Source: Myxococcales bacterium (GTDB lineage: Bacteria; Myxococcota_A; Polyangia; Haliangiales; Haliangiaceae). Taken from it: DNA of 64,000 bases. This document shows, in pieces, positions 46,486-54,779 of this stretch. The stretch spans positions 372,001-436,000 of the forward strand of contig JADJGV010000003.1 of NCBI GenBank assembly GCA_016707895.1. Direction: 5' to 3'. The position numbers were made by a program, and so were the translations under genes. The stretch's first letter is position 1. Every line of letters begins with the position of its first letter. The notes beneath the pieces are model-generated. The model searched no databases and had not been told where the DNA came from. It saw only the letters and a list, made by a program, of their open reading frames with translations.

Positions 46486-47553
46486 ATGCGCGCGCGCCGC
46501 GGCGGCTGGTGGAGGCTCCCGATCGCCCTGGCGCTCGCGGCGCTCGCGCTGGCCGCGTGCGGCCACGACCGCGCGCCCGCCAAGCCGGCGGCGCAGCGGG
46601 CGTTCTACTTCTGGCGCACGACGTTCGCGCTGGCGCCGGCCGAGCGCGCCGCGCTGACCGACCTCCACGTCGACACGCTGTACCTGCGGATGTTCGACGT
46701 CGGCTGGGCCGACGGCGCGCCGAGCGTGCTCGGGCCGCTGGCCATCCCCGACGGCGCGGCGGCGCCACCCGGCGTCGCGGTGGTGCCGACCGTCTACCTG
46801 ACCAACGAGCTGTTCAAGCAGCTCGACGACGCCGGCGTGCCGGCGCTGGCGGCGCTGGTCGCGCGCGAGGTCGGCGTCCGCGCGGCGCGGCTCGGCGTCA
46901 CGCCGCGCGAGCTGCAGCTCGACTGCGACTGGACCGACACCACCCGCGCCCGCTACTTCGCGTTCCTGACCGCGCTGCGCGGCGCGGTGGCCGGCGGCAC
47001 CGCGCTGTCGGCGACGATCCGCCTGCACCAGATCAAGTACCGCGAGCGCACCGGCGTGCCGCCGGTCGATCGCGGCATGCTGATGTTCTACAACATGGGC
47101 ACGTTCAGCGCCGACCCCGAGGCCCGGGCGATCTTCGACGAGCGCTCGGCCGCCCGCTACCTGGCGCGGCTGCGCGACTACCCGCTGCCGCTCGACGGCG
47201 CGCTGCCGATCTGGTCGTGGGTCATCCACCTGCGCGACGGCGCGGTCGAGGGCCTGATGCAGAGCACCGATCCGGCCGAGCTGGGCGCCGTCGAGTTCCT
47301 GCGCCCGGCCGGCCCCGACCGCTTCGAGGCCACCCGCTCGACCTTCCTCCACGGAAGCTTCCTGCGGGCTGGCGACATCTTGAAGATCGAGGTCACGGGC
47401 CCCGCCGAGACCCTGACCGCTGCCGGTATGCTCGCGCGGCACCTCGCCGCGACCTCGACGCCCCGCACGATCGCGCTGTTCGACCTGTCCGAAAGGAACC
47501 TCGCCCGCCATGGCACCGAAAGCCTCGACCACGTCTTCCAGACGGCTCGCTAG
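46486..47553 (+). CDS. lipoprotein of an unnamed exported family (first of an overlapping pair)
   Basis: A 355-residue lipoprotein from ATG 46486 (MRARRGGWWRLPIALALAAL, lipobox ALAAC). The mature domain has AFYFWRTTFALAPAERAALT, LHVDTLYLRMFDVGWADGAP, VVPTVYLTNELFKQL, LQLDCDWTDTTRARYFAFLT, TALSATIRLHQIKYRERTGV and PPVDRGMLMFYNMGTF. From memory, this set of motifs recurs in hypothetical lipoproteins of Bacteroidetes (FYHWKT..., RFFDVDW..., DCDWT..., IRLHQVKY). The order suggests a TIM-barrel resembling DUF3142-type proteins, with Asp residues placed as in glycoside hydrolases. It overlaps the next gene by 44 bp. Function unknown. Confidence 0.85.
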   Translation: MRARRGGWWRLPIALALAALALAACGHDRAPAKPAAQRAFYFWRTTFALAPAERAALTDLHVDTLYLRMFDVGWADGAPSVLGPLAIPDGAAAPPGVAVVPTVYLTNELFKQLDDAGVPALAALVAREVGVRAARLGVTPRELQLDCDWTDTTRARYFAFLTALRGAVAGGTALSATIRLHQIKYRERTGVPPVDRGMLMFYNMGTFSADPEARAIFDERSAARYLARLRDYPLPLDGALPIWSWVIHLRDGAVEGLMQSTDPAELGAVEFLRPAGPDRFEATRSTFLHGSFLRAGDILKIEVTGPAETLTAAGMLARHLAATSTPRTIALFDLSERNLARHGTESLDHVFQTAR

Positions 47554-49708
47554 CACGATCGCGCTGGCCACCACCGCGCTCGTCGCCGGCAACGCCGCGA
47601 TGCGCGACCAGCAGGCCGACGCCTGCGGCTGGGGCGGCCCGGTCATCGAGGACCTGACCACGTTCGATCCGGCGGTCGCCAACGAGCCGGGGGGCGGCGG
47701 GCTGCACTACGATCCATACGTCGACGGGTTCGGCGGCCCGTGCGACGACTGCGCGCGCACGGCGATGGCCGCCGACTGGGCCGCGTACTTCGGCACGGCG
47801 ATCGCCGGCGCCGACTGGGACAAGGTGCTGTACGGCGCGACCGCCCGCGACCTGGCCGCGCTGCGCGCCGCGGTCGCCAGCGGCGGCAAGGCCCCGCGCG
47901 GCTACGAGGCGCTGGCCAACGCCGTCGCCGGCCGCACGTCGATGCGCGAGCAGGCGCTGCGCGCACTCGACTACGTCGCGCTCGCCCGCGCCACCGAGGC
48001 GTTCGCCAGCTTCGACGGCACCGCGCCGAGCGCGGCCGAGGTGAAGCGGCTCAAGGCGCTGGCCACCAGCGGCGAGAAGGCCGCAGCCAAGGCCGGCGAC
48101 GCGTTCCTGGCCCAGCGGTTCGGCTTCCAGCAGGTGCGCCTGGCGTTCTACGCCCGCGACTGGCAGGGCGCGATCGCCGCGTTCGACGCGCGGGCCGCGG
48201 CGCTGGCCAAGCCGTCGGCCGATCTGGCCGGGCGCGCGCGCTACTACGCCGCCGGCGCGCTGCGCCAGCAGGGCGACCTGGCCCGCGCCAACCTCGAGCT
48301 GGCCCGGGTCCACGGCACCACGCCGGCGCTGGCCGGCGTCGCGGCGCAGGACTTCCAGCCGATGGAAGATCGGGACTGGAAGGCGACCCTGGCGATGGCC
48401 AAGGACGCGCGCGAGCGGACCGAGCTGTGGCGGCTGGTCGGGTTCAAGCTCGACGGCATCGGCGCAGCGCAAGAGATCGTCAAGCTCGACCCGACCTCCA
48501 ACCTGATCGGCCTGCTGGCGGTGCGCGAGCTGAGCCGGATCGAGAGCACGTCGAGCGCGGTGATGGGCCCGCCCGACCCGACCACCGTCGCCGCGAGGCA
48601 GAAGGCCGCGGCCAACCTCGAGCAGCTGGTGACCACGCTGGCCGCGACGCCGGGCGCCGATCGCCCGTGGCTGCTGCAGCTGGTCGGCGGCCACCTCGCG
48701 GCGCGCCGCGGCGACCTCAAGGCCGCGCGCGCCCGGCTGGCGGCGGCGCAGCAGCTGCGGCCCAACGACGCCAAGGTCACCGGCCAGGCCCGGGCGACGC
48801 TGGCGCTGGCGCTGGCGCAGAGCGGCCCGCTGGGCGGCGCGCTCGGCGACGAGCTGGGCCGCACGATGACCGCGGTCGGTCCGGATTTCGGACGGATGAG
48901 CGCGCTGACGCTGGAGGTGCGCGGCCGGCTGGCCGACGCCGCGCTCAAGGCCGGCCGCCCGGTCGACGCCGAGTTCCTGCGCCCCGACGGCGCCGCCACC
49001 GCCGCCAAGTGGAGCGACGCCAAGTTCCTCAAGCAGATGATCGCCCGCGCCAACCGGAACGCCACCGCGTTCGATCGCTTCGTCACCGGCGGCTCGTACA
49101 GCCGCGCCGCGCTCGAGCAGGAGCTGGCGCTGCGCAACCTGCTCGACGGCAAGTTCGCCGACGCCGCCAAGGCGTTCGCGACCAAGCGCGCGGCGTCGAG
49201 CGCGCTCGGCACCGATCCGTTCGTCACCCACATCGTCGACTGCCACGACTGCGATCACGCCACCTACGGCAGCGCGCCGTGGACCCACGCGACGATGGTG
49301 GCGCGGATGGCGACGCTGGTGAAGCAGGCCAACGGCAAGGGCCAGCCGGCCGCCGACGCCGCGCTCGAGCTCGGCAACGCGTTCTACAACATGACCTGGT
49401 ACGGCAACGCCCGGGTCGTCCTCGACGGCACCCACCAGACCACCCGCGACACCGCGCAGGCCGCGCGCTGGTACAAGCGCGCCTACGAGCAGGGCAAGCG
49501 CCGCGAGTTCAAGGCCCAGGCCGCGTTCTACGCCGCCAAGGCCGAGCTGCAGGCGCTGATCACCAAGCAGTACCAGCCCTACGAGGAGGCCGCGGTGCTG
49601 CCGGTGCCGACCACCTGGTACCCGGTGGTCAAGACCTTCGCCGACACGCAGTACTACCAGGAGGTGCTGCGCGAGTGCGGCGCCTACGCCGCCTGGGCGC
49701 GGCAGTAG
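47510..49708 (+). CDS. large exported helical-repeat protein (second of the pair)
   Basis: A 732-residue protein with an N-terminal signal peptide (about 1-36, RRLASTIALATTALVAGNAA). The mature protein begins ACGWGGPVIEDLTTFDPAVA with conserved Cys and a C-x2-C (PCDDCART). Residues about 200-640 are alpha-helical, TPR-like repeats (FYARDWQGAIAAFDARAAAL, GRARYYAAGALRQQGDLARA). HIVDCHDCDHATYGSAP is another Cys-rich element. The end has NAFYNMTWYGNARVVLD and WYKRAYEQGKRREFKAQAA. From memory, a comparable partner is found next to the lipoprotein family in Bacteroidetes. AAAGGA precedes the start inside the previous gene, so translation is coupled. Function unknown. Confidence 0.85.
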   Translation: MAPKASTTSSRRLASTIALATTALVAGNAAMRDQQADACGWGGPVIEDLTTFDPAVANEPGGGGLHYDPYVDGFGGPCDDCARTAMAADWAAYFGTAIAGADWDKVLYGATARDLAALRAAVASGGKAPRGYEALANAVAGRTSMREQALRALDYVALARATEAFASFDGTAPSAAEVKRLKALATSGEKAAAKAGDAFLAQRFGFQQVRLAFYARDWQGAIAAFDARAAALAKPSADLAGRARYYAAGALRQQGDLARANLELARVHGTTPALAGVAAQDFQPMEDRDWKATLAMAKDARERTELWRLVGFKLDGIGAAQEIVKLDPTSNLIGLLAVRELSRIESTSSAVMGPPDPTTVAARQKAAANLEQLVTTLAATPGADRPWLLQLVGGHLAARRGDLKAARARLAAAQQLRPNDAKVTGQARATLALALAQSGPLGGALGDELGRTMTAVGPDFGRMSALTLEVRGRLADAALKAGRPVDAEFLRPDGAATAAKWSDAKFLKQMIARANRNATAFDRFVTGGSYSRAALEQELALRNLLDGKFADAAKAFATKRAASSALGTDPFVTHIVDCHDCDHATYGSAPWTHATMVARMATLVKQANGKGQPAADAALELGNAFYNMTWYGNARVVLDGTHQTTRDTAQAARWYKRAYEQGKRREFKAQAAFYAAKAELQALITKQYQPYEEAAVLPVPTTWYPVVKTFADTQYYQEVLRECGAYAAWARQ

Positions 49709-49712
49709 CAGC

Positions 49713-51572
49713 TCACGGCTGGGCGGCGGGTGCGGTCGGCTCGACGACGGTGCCGTCGTTGCCGCTGGTGATCGCGAACACGACGCGGCGGTTGGCCGCC
49801 TTGCCCTTCTTGGTCGCGTTGTCGGCGATCGGCTGGGTCTCGCCGAAGCCCTGGGCGGTCAGCCGCGCGCGGTCGATGCCCTGCTTGGCCAGGTAGGCCA
49901 CCACCGACTCGGCGCGGCGCTGCGACAGGTCGAGGTTGTGGGCGTCGTCGCCGTCGGTGTCGGTGTGGCCCTCGACGCGCACGTTGATCGCCGGGTGGGT
50001 CGCCAGCACCTTGACGATGTTGTCGAGCAGCTTGAACGACTTCGAGCGGATGTCGGCCTTGTCGGTGCGGAAGTACACCGCGTCGAGGATCTCGATCTTG
50101 TCGCCGGTCAGGCGCACCAGCTGCTTGGCCTTGCACCCGGCGTTGGCCGGCGTGCCGGGCTCGTCGGGGCAGTTGTCGAGGCGGTCGACGACGGTGTCGC
50201 CGTCGCGATCCGGGTCGGGGCAGCCGCCGGCCTCGACCACGCCCGGCACCCGCGGGCACTTGTCCTCGCGGTCGGCCACGCCGTCGGCGTCGTCGTCGGG
50301 GTCGGGGCAGCCGTCCTCGTCGGCGTTGCCGTCGAGGTCCTCGGGCTCGTCGGGGCACTTGTCGTCGCCGTCGAGCCGACCGTCCTGGTCGCGGTCCGGC
50401 AGCACGTCGGGGCAGCCGTCGCTGTCGAGGTAGCCGTTGACGGTCTCGGCCTGCGACGGGCACGCGTCGACGTCGCTCATGAACCCGTCGCCGTCGTCGT
50501 CGGTCGGCTTGGGCGGCGGCACGTCGTCGCGCGAGATCGTGCCGGCCTCCTTGATGTCGAGCTTGGGCACGTCGACCTCGTCGCCGCCGCCGCCGCCGCT
50601 GAGCGCGTCGCCCACCGAGAAGCGGAACCGCGCGCCGGCGAACGCGCGCCAGTCGGGCGTGCCGAAGCCCTCGGACATGCCGACGCCGCCGCCGAGGATG
50701 ACCGCGATCGACGGCATCGGCGAGAAGCCGCCGCCCAGCTTGAGCTCGGCGTAGTTGCGGTCGAACGAGCCGAGCGCGTCGCCGGCGGCGGTCGCCACCG
50801 ACAGGCTGGCGTCGAGCTCGACCGCGGGGCCGCTGAGCGCGGCCAGCTTGAAGCCCACGCCCAGCTGCGCCACCAGCTCGTCGTCGACCACCAGCGCCAG
50901 CGACGCGGTGCGCTCGCGCACCCGGTAGCCCAGGGTCGCGGTGGCGCGCCACGCGTCGGTGAAGCGGCGGCTGACGACGACGCCCGGCTCGGCCACCGGC
51001 CCGGCCTCGCCGATGTACGACGCGTCCTTGGCGCTGGGGAACCCGACGCTGATCGTCGCGGCGCCGTCGACGCCGAAGCTCCGCTGGCGCAGCAGGCCCA
51101 GCTTGGCGCCCAGCCGCAGGTCGCCGAACCCGGCCGACGACGTCGACGGCAGCATCAGCGAGCCGGCGCTCGAGCTCTGCTGCAGCACCAGCGGCATCGC
51201 CAGGCTGAACTCGAGCAGGTCGGCGACGCCGAGCGCCGCCGACAGCTCGGCGCCGGCGCGGCCCGACACCGGCGAGGCCACCCGCACGCGCGTGTCGCCC
51301 TCGTCGCGGTAGATCGTCAGCGGATCGTTGGCGTAGGACATGCCGAGGCCGGCCGCCAGCGACAGGCTGGGCAGGATCGTGCCCCACGGCACGTCGAGCA
51401 CGCCGTCGGCGTCGGTGGTCCAGTGCATGCGCTCGACCGGCACGTCGGTCGTGAGCGGCGCTTGCGCCTGAGCGGCGGTGGCGCGGCCGGCGACGGCGAC
51501 GCCGAGCGCCAGGCCGATCGCCCAGCGGGCGCGGCGCGACGACAGGACACGTTCGATGGCGGCAAGTGACAC
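49713..51572 (-). CDS. OmpA-family outer membrane protein with thrombospondin type-3 repeats
   Basis: A 619-residue protein from GTG 51572 (MSLAAIERVLSSRRARWAIG). ATG 51635 is an alternative that would bury the signal peptide. The signal peptide is cut near ATAAQAQ. Residues about 40-360 are a beta-barrel-like region (GMSYANDPLTIYRDEGD, FGDLRLGAKLGLLRQRSF). Five calcium-binding thrombospondin type-3 repeats follow (about 375-500, DDDGDGFMSDVDACPSQAET, DRDQDGRLDGDDKCPDEPED). The C-terminus is an OmpA/MotB peptidoglycan-binding domain (VYFRTDKADIRSKSFKLLDN, VRVEGHTDTDGDDAHNLDLS, QRRAESVVAYLAKQGID). It anchors the outer membrane to the cell wall. Confidence 0.92.
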   Translation of the reverse strand: MSLAAIERVLSSRRARWAIGLALGVAVAGRATAAQAQAPLTTDVPVERMHWTTDADGVLDVPWGTILPSLSLAAGLGMSYANDPLTIYRDEGDTRVRVASPVSGRAGAELSAALGVADLLEFSLAMPLVLQQSSSAGSLMLPSTSSAGFGDLRLGAKLGLLRQRSFGVDGAATISVGFPSAKDASYIGEAGPVAEPGVVVSRRFTDAWRATATLGYRVRERTASLALVVDDELVAQLGVGFKLAALSGPAVELDASLSVATAAGDALGSFDRNYAELKLGGGFSPMPSIAVILGGGVGMSEGFGTPDWRAFAGARFRFSVGDALSGGGGGDEVDVPKLDIKEAGTISRDDVPPPKPTDDDGDGFMSDVDACPSQAETVNGYLDSDGCPDVLPDRDQDGRLDGDDKCPDEPEDLDGNADEDGCPDPDDDADGVADREDKCPRVPGVVEAGGCPDPDRDGDTVVDRLDNCPDEPGTPANAGCKAKQLVRLTGDKIEILDAVYFRTDKADIRSKSFKLLDNIVKVLATHPAINVRVEGHTDTDGDDAHNLDLSQRRAESVVAYLAKQGIDRARLTAQGFGETQPIADNATKKGKAANRRVVFAITSGNDGTVVEPTAPAAQP

Positions 51573-51706
51573 GGCGGACCCCCGACGAGCGCAGCCCTCC
51601 CGGTGAGTCCCCCTCGGCCGGCTGCGGAGGACCATCGTCGCAGGGGGTGCCGCGCGGGTCAACCGCGGCGCTCGGCGAACCGGATTGCGCCGCGGCGCTT
51701 CCGCGT

Positions 51707-51712
51707 TAGTTT
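51707..51712 (+). promoter_or_regulatory. -10 box TAGTTT, 7 nt before the transglutaminase-like lipoprotein
   Basis: TAGTTT is followed by 7 nt and the ATG at 51720. TTGCGC 16 bp upstream (51685-51690) is a weak -35 candidate. Confidence 0.45.
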
Positions 51713-51719
51713 CGAGGCG

Positions 51720-53228
51720 ATGCGCACAGCTGGTCGGGTCGTCGTCGCCGTCGTCGTCTCCATCGCCGCCACCGCCACCGCCGCGTGTGGCTCCCGGGCC
51801 AAGGCCCCGCCGCCCGCGCCCACCGTCCCCACCGACGCGGCGTCCGTCACCACCGGCGGCGCGCTGCTCACCGACGCGCAGCTCGCGACCTTCATCGCCG
51901 AGCACCGCCAGGACGCCTGGTACTCGCTGTACCTGTCGACCCGCAAGGCCGGGTGGGCCCACATCGAGATGCGGCCGACCTCCGCCGGCGAGCCCGGCGC
52001 CTACCTGGTGCAGGCCCTGGCCCACCTCGAGACCAACGACGACGGCCACCTCAGCGTGATGGAGCTGTCCGACGTCGCGTACTACGCCGGCGCGCCGCCG
52101 TTCGGCCTGGTCGAGAAGCGGCAGGTCGAGACCAGCGACGCCGGCCGCACCGAGCGCGCCTACCGGGCGCGCCCCGATCACGTCGAGCTGGTGATCACCA
52201 CCGACGGCCAGGCCGCGCCGCCGCGCAAGCTGCCGGCGACCGCCGAGACCGTGGTCTCGCAGGCGCTGTCGATGGCGGCCCCGGCGACGCTGCGGCCGGG
52301 CCAGCGCACCAGCTACGCGACGTTCGACGACGACGCGGAGGCCGATCAGCGCACCGACGTCACGGTGGCCGCGGTCGCCGACGAGGTCATCGCCGGCGTC
52401 AAGGTGCCGGTGGTCACCATGGAGCTGCTCGAGGACGGCGACTCGGTGCCGATGCGGATCCGCATCGCCGACGGCGTCGCGCTGGCGATCGCGCTCGGCC
52501 CGGGCCTGCGCCTCGACCTGGCCGATCGCGCCGTCGCGCAGTCGGCGATCGAGGCGGTGTCGATGATGGACACCTCGGTGCCGATCGATCGAAAGCTCGG
52601 CGACCTGTCGCAGCGCGACGAGGTGACGCTGATCGTCGGCGCCGCGGGCGACCTCGCGTTGCCGACCGGCCCGACCCAGCTCGCCGAGCGGCTGCCCGAC
52701 GGCCGGCAACGCGTCACCGTGCGCCGCGGCCCCGGCGCCGAGGTCACCGCCGCCGAGCGGACCCGCGGGCTGGCGCCGACCGCCGCCTTCGACGCCGACG
52801 CCCCGACGATCGCGGCCCGCGCCCAGCAGATCGTCGCCGGCGCGACCACCGACCGCGAGCGGATCGAGCGGATCGTCATGTGGGTCTACACCAACCTCGG
52901 CAAGGACCTGTCGACCGAGCTGGCCTCGGCGTCGCAGGTGCTGAGCCACGGCCGCGGCGACTGCACCGAGCACACGCTGCTGGTGGTGGCGCTGGCCCGC
53001 GCCGCGGGGGTCCCGGCGCGCGACGTCGGTGGGCTGATGTACGAGGACACCACCGGCCGCTTCTACTGGCACGCGTGGGCGCAGGTCGCGCTCGACGGCC
53101 GCTGGGTCGCCGTCGACGGCGCCTGGGGCCAGCCGGTGGCCGACGTCGGCCACCTCACCTTCGACATCGACGGCCGCGGCAACGCGTCGAGCGCGATGGG
53201 CACGATCACGATCGCTGCCGCGAGGTGA
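51720..53228 (+). CDS. transglutaminase-like lipoprotein
   Basis: A 502-residue lipoprotein from ATG 51720 (MRTAGRVVVAVVVSIAATAT, lipobox ATAAC). After a beta-rich middle part (about 60-380) comes a transglutaminase-core cysteine-protease fold. The triad is visible: Cys415 in HGRGDCTEHTLL, His451 in FYWHAWAQVA and Asp466 in VAVDGAWGQP. The context (VNTNLGKDLSTELASASQ-type, then CTEH) is as in SirC/YebA-like transglutaminases. It probably works on envelope peptides. Its last bases overlap the ECF sigma gene (GTGA), so the two are coupled. One plausible scheme is that envelope damage sensed by the lipoprotein is linked to the sigma factor; no anti-sigma gene is evident. Confidence 0.9.
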   Translation: MRTAGRVVVAVVVSIAATATAACGSRAKAPPPAPTVPTDAASVTTGGALLTDAQLATFIAEHRQDAWYSLYLSTRKAGWAHIEMRPTSAGEPGAYLVQALAHLETNDDGHLSVMELSDVAYYAGAPPFGLVEKRQVETSDAGRTERAYRARPDHVELVITTDGQAAPPRKLPATAETVVSQALSMAAPATLRPGQRTSYATFDDDAEADQRTDVTVAAVADEVIAGVKVPVVTMELLEDGDSVPMRIRIADGVALAIALGPGLRLDLADRAVAQSAIEAVSMMDTSVPIDRKLGDLSQRDEVTLIVGAAGDLALPTGPTQLAERLPDGRQRVTVRRGPGAEVTAAERTRGLAPTAAFDADAPTIAARAQQIVAGATTDRERIERIVMWVYTNLGKDLSTELASASQVLSHGRGDCTEHTLLVVALARAAGVPARDVGGLMYEDTTGRFYWHAWAQVALDGRWVAVDGAWGQPVADVGHLTFDIDGRGNASSAMGTITIAAAR

Positions 53229-53890
53229 TTGTCGCGGCGACCGCCGACCCGCTACCATGGGCGGAGGTGGACACGCCGCTCCCGCCCAGCCCCGACGTCG
53301 AGGCCGAGGTGCGCGCGCTCGCCGCCGCCGCGCGCTGGGACGACGCCACCGCCGCGACGCTGCGGGCCTACGGCGACGAGCTGGCCGAGTACCTGGCCGC
53401 GGTCGCGCGCAGCGACACCGACGGCGGCGACGCGTTCGCGCAGTGCGCGATCGACGTGTGGCGCGGCCTGCCCGGCTTCCGCTGGGAGGCCAGCCTGCGC
53501 ACGTGGTGCTACCGGCTGGCCCGCCACGCGCTGGGCCGGGTGCGCCGCGATCCGGCCCGCCGGCGCAACCAGCCGCTGCCGTCGCAGCAGCTGGGCGAAC
53601 TGGCCGCGCAGATCCAGACCCGCACCGCCGATCACCTGCGCACGGCGATGAAGGATCGCGTGCGCGAGCTGCGGCTGCGGCTGTCGCCCGAGGATCAGAC
53701 CATCCTGATCCTGCGGGTCGACCGCGACCTGGCGTGGCGCGAGATCGCGACGATCCTCGTCGACGAGGGCGAGGCGCTGACCGAGCCCGAGCTGGTGCGG
53801 CGGGCCGCGACGCTGCGCAAGCGCTTCGAGCGCATCAAGGACGAGCTGCGCGCGCTGGCCAAGGCCGAGGGCCTGGGCAGCCGCGACTGA
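53225..53890 (+). CDS. RNA polymerase ECF-type sigma factor
   Basis: A 221-residue sigma-70 family protein if it begins at GTG 53225, where it overlaps the transglutaminase stop; GTG 53267 is an alternative. Region 2 is visible at about 55-115 (AEYLAAVARSDTDGGDAFAQ, CAIDVWRGLPGFRWEASLRT, WCYRLARHALGRVRRDP). Region 4 is at about 150-215 (LRLSPEDQTILILRVDRDLA, WREIATILVDEG, RAATLRKRFERIKDEL). The gap with the conserved WREI and LRKR matches ECF sigma factors of the myxobacterial type. The 20 or so N-terminal residues are not part of region 2. No anti-sigma factor gene follows. Confidence 0.88.
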   Translation: MIVAATADPLPWAEVDTPLPPSPDVEAEVRALAAAARWDDATAATLRAYGDELAEYLAAVARSDTDGGDAFAQCAIDVWRGLPGFRWEASLRTWCYRLARHALGRVRRDPARRRNQPLPSQQLGELAAQIQTRTADHLRTAMKDRVRELRLRLSPEDQTILILRVDRDLAWREIATILVDEGEALTEPELVRRAATLRKRFERIKDELRALAKAEGLGSRD

Positions 53891-53932
53891 CCGTGGCGCG
53901 CGGCGGGCGGGCACCGGCGGATCGAAGGCGGC

Positions 53933-53983
53933 TTGACATGTAATTTCCTGTTCTGGTAACTATTTCCCATCACAGGAACAGGA
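53933..53983 (+). promoter_or_regulatory. promoter and inverted-repeat operator of the VOC-ArsR-SRPBCC operon
   Basis: TTGACA (53933-53938) is a perfect -35 box in an A/T-rich patch; the -10 is probably GTAACT or TAACTA at 53956-53962. TCCTGTTC (53946-53953) and GAACAGGA (53976-53983) form a perfect 8-bp inverted repeat 22 bp apart, one half in the promoter spacer and one in the leader. The ArsR regulator encoded downstream may bind it. GGAG precedes the first ATG. Confidence 0.6.
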
Positions 53984-53992
53984 GCCGCTCCG

Positions 53993-54454
53993 ATGAAACC
54001 GCCTCCCGCCGGCTGGCCCCGGATCTCGTCCTCGCTCTTCTACGACGACGCCGCCGCGGCGATCGACTGGCTGGTGCGCGCCTTCGACTTCCGCGTGCGC
54101 TTGCGCATCGAGGGCGAGGGCGGCCGCATCGAGCACTCCGAGCTGACCTACGGCGACGGCCTGATCATGGTCGGCGAGGCCGGCGGCAAGGCGTCGCGCC
54201 CGGTGCCGTTGCCCTGCGTCAGCCCGCGCGCGGTCGGCGATCGCCTCACCCAGGCGCTGTGCGTCTGCGTCGACGACGCCGACGCCCACTGCGCGCGGGC
54301 CCGGGCCGCCGGCGCGATCATCGCCGAGGAGCCGACCACCCACGACTACGGCGACGACTACTGGAGCGACCGCAGCTACCGCGCGATCGATCTCGAGGGC
54401 CACCATTGGTGGTTCATGCAGCGGGTCCGCGACCAGGCGCCGCGTGCAGGCTGA
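53993..54454 (+). CDS. VOC-family (glyoxalase/bleomycin resistance) protein
   Basis: A 153-residue protein with one vicinal-oxygen-chelate module pair: SSSLFYDDAAAAIDWLVRAF, FRVRLRIEGEGGRIEHSELT, GLIMVGEAG and then ALCVCVDDADAHCARARAAG, RSYRAIDLEGHHWWFMQRV. The ending EGHHWWF with its Glu and His is the metal-ligand strand. It is the first gene of a three-gene operon with an ArsR regulator and an SRPBCC protein. This trio is common in bacteria, but its substrate is unknown. The next gene overlaps it by 11 bp. Confidence 0.93.
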   Translation: MKPPPAGWPRISSSLFYDDAAAAIDWLVRAFDFRVRLRIEGEGGRIEHSELTYGDGLIMVGEAGGKASRPVPLPCVSPRAVGDRLTQALCVCVDDADAHCARARAAGAIIAEEPTTHDYGDDYWSDRSYRAIDLEGHHWWFMQRVRDQAPRAG

Positions 54455-54779
54455 TCTCGATCAGACGCTGGCGGCGCTGGCCGATCCGGTGCGGCGCGCG
54501 CTGGTCGACCGGCTGCGGCGCGGGCCCGCGCGCTCGGGCGAGCTGGCCGCCGCGCTCGGGCTGCCGCGCCCGACGGTGTCCAAGCACCTCGCCGTGCTGC
54601 GCCGGGCCGGCGTGGTCGAGGAGCGGGTGCTGGTCGACGACGCCCGCGGCCGCAGCATCGCGCTGCGCCCGCAGCCGTTCGCGGCGGTGAAGCGCTGGCT
54701 GACCGAGGTCGAGGCGTTCTGGACCGACGAGCTGGCCGCGTTCAAGCGCCACGCCGAGCGACCGAGGTCGCCGAAGTGA
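54444..54779 (+). CDS. ArsR-family transcriptional regulator
   Basis: A 111-residue winged-helix regulator. LDQTLAALADPVRRALVDRL, then SGELAAALGLPRPTVSKHLA, VLRRAGVVEERVLVDDARGR give the ArsR signature. There are no Cys residues placed for metal sensing, so it is not a metal sensor; this is the AHSA1-associated ArsR subgroup with LRPQPFAAVKRWLTEVEAF. It starts 11 bp before the end of the VOC gene and overlaps the SRPBCC start by 4 bp. It probably controls the operon through the inverted repeat at 53946-53983. The inducer is unknown. Confidence 0.93.
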   Translation: MQADLDQTLAALADPVRRALVDRLRRGPARSGELAAALGLPRPTVSKHLAVLRRAGVVEERVLVDDARGRSIALRPQPFAAVKRWLTEVEAFWTDELAAFKRHAERPRSPK

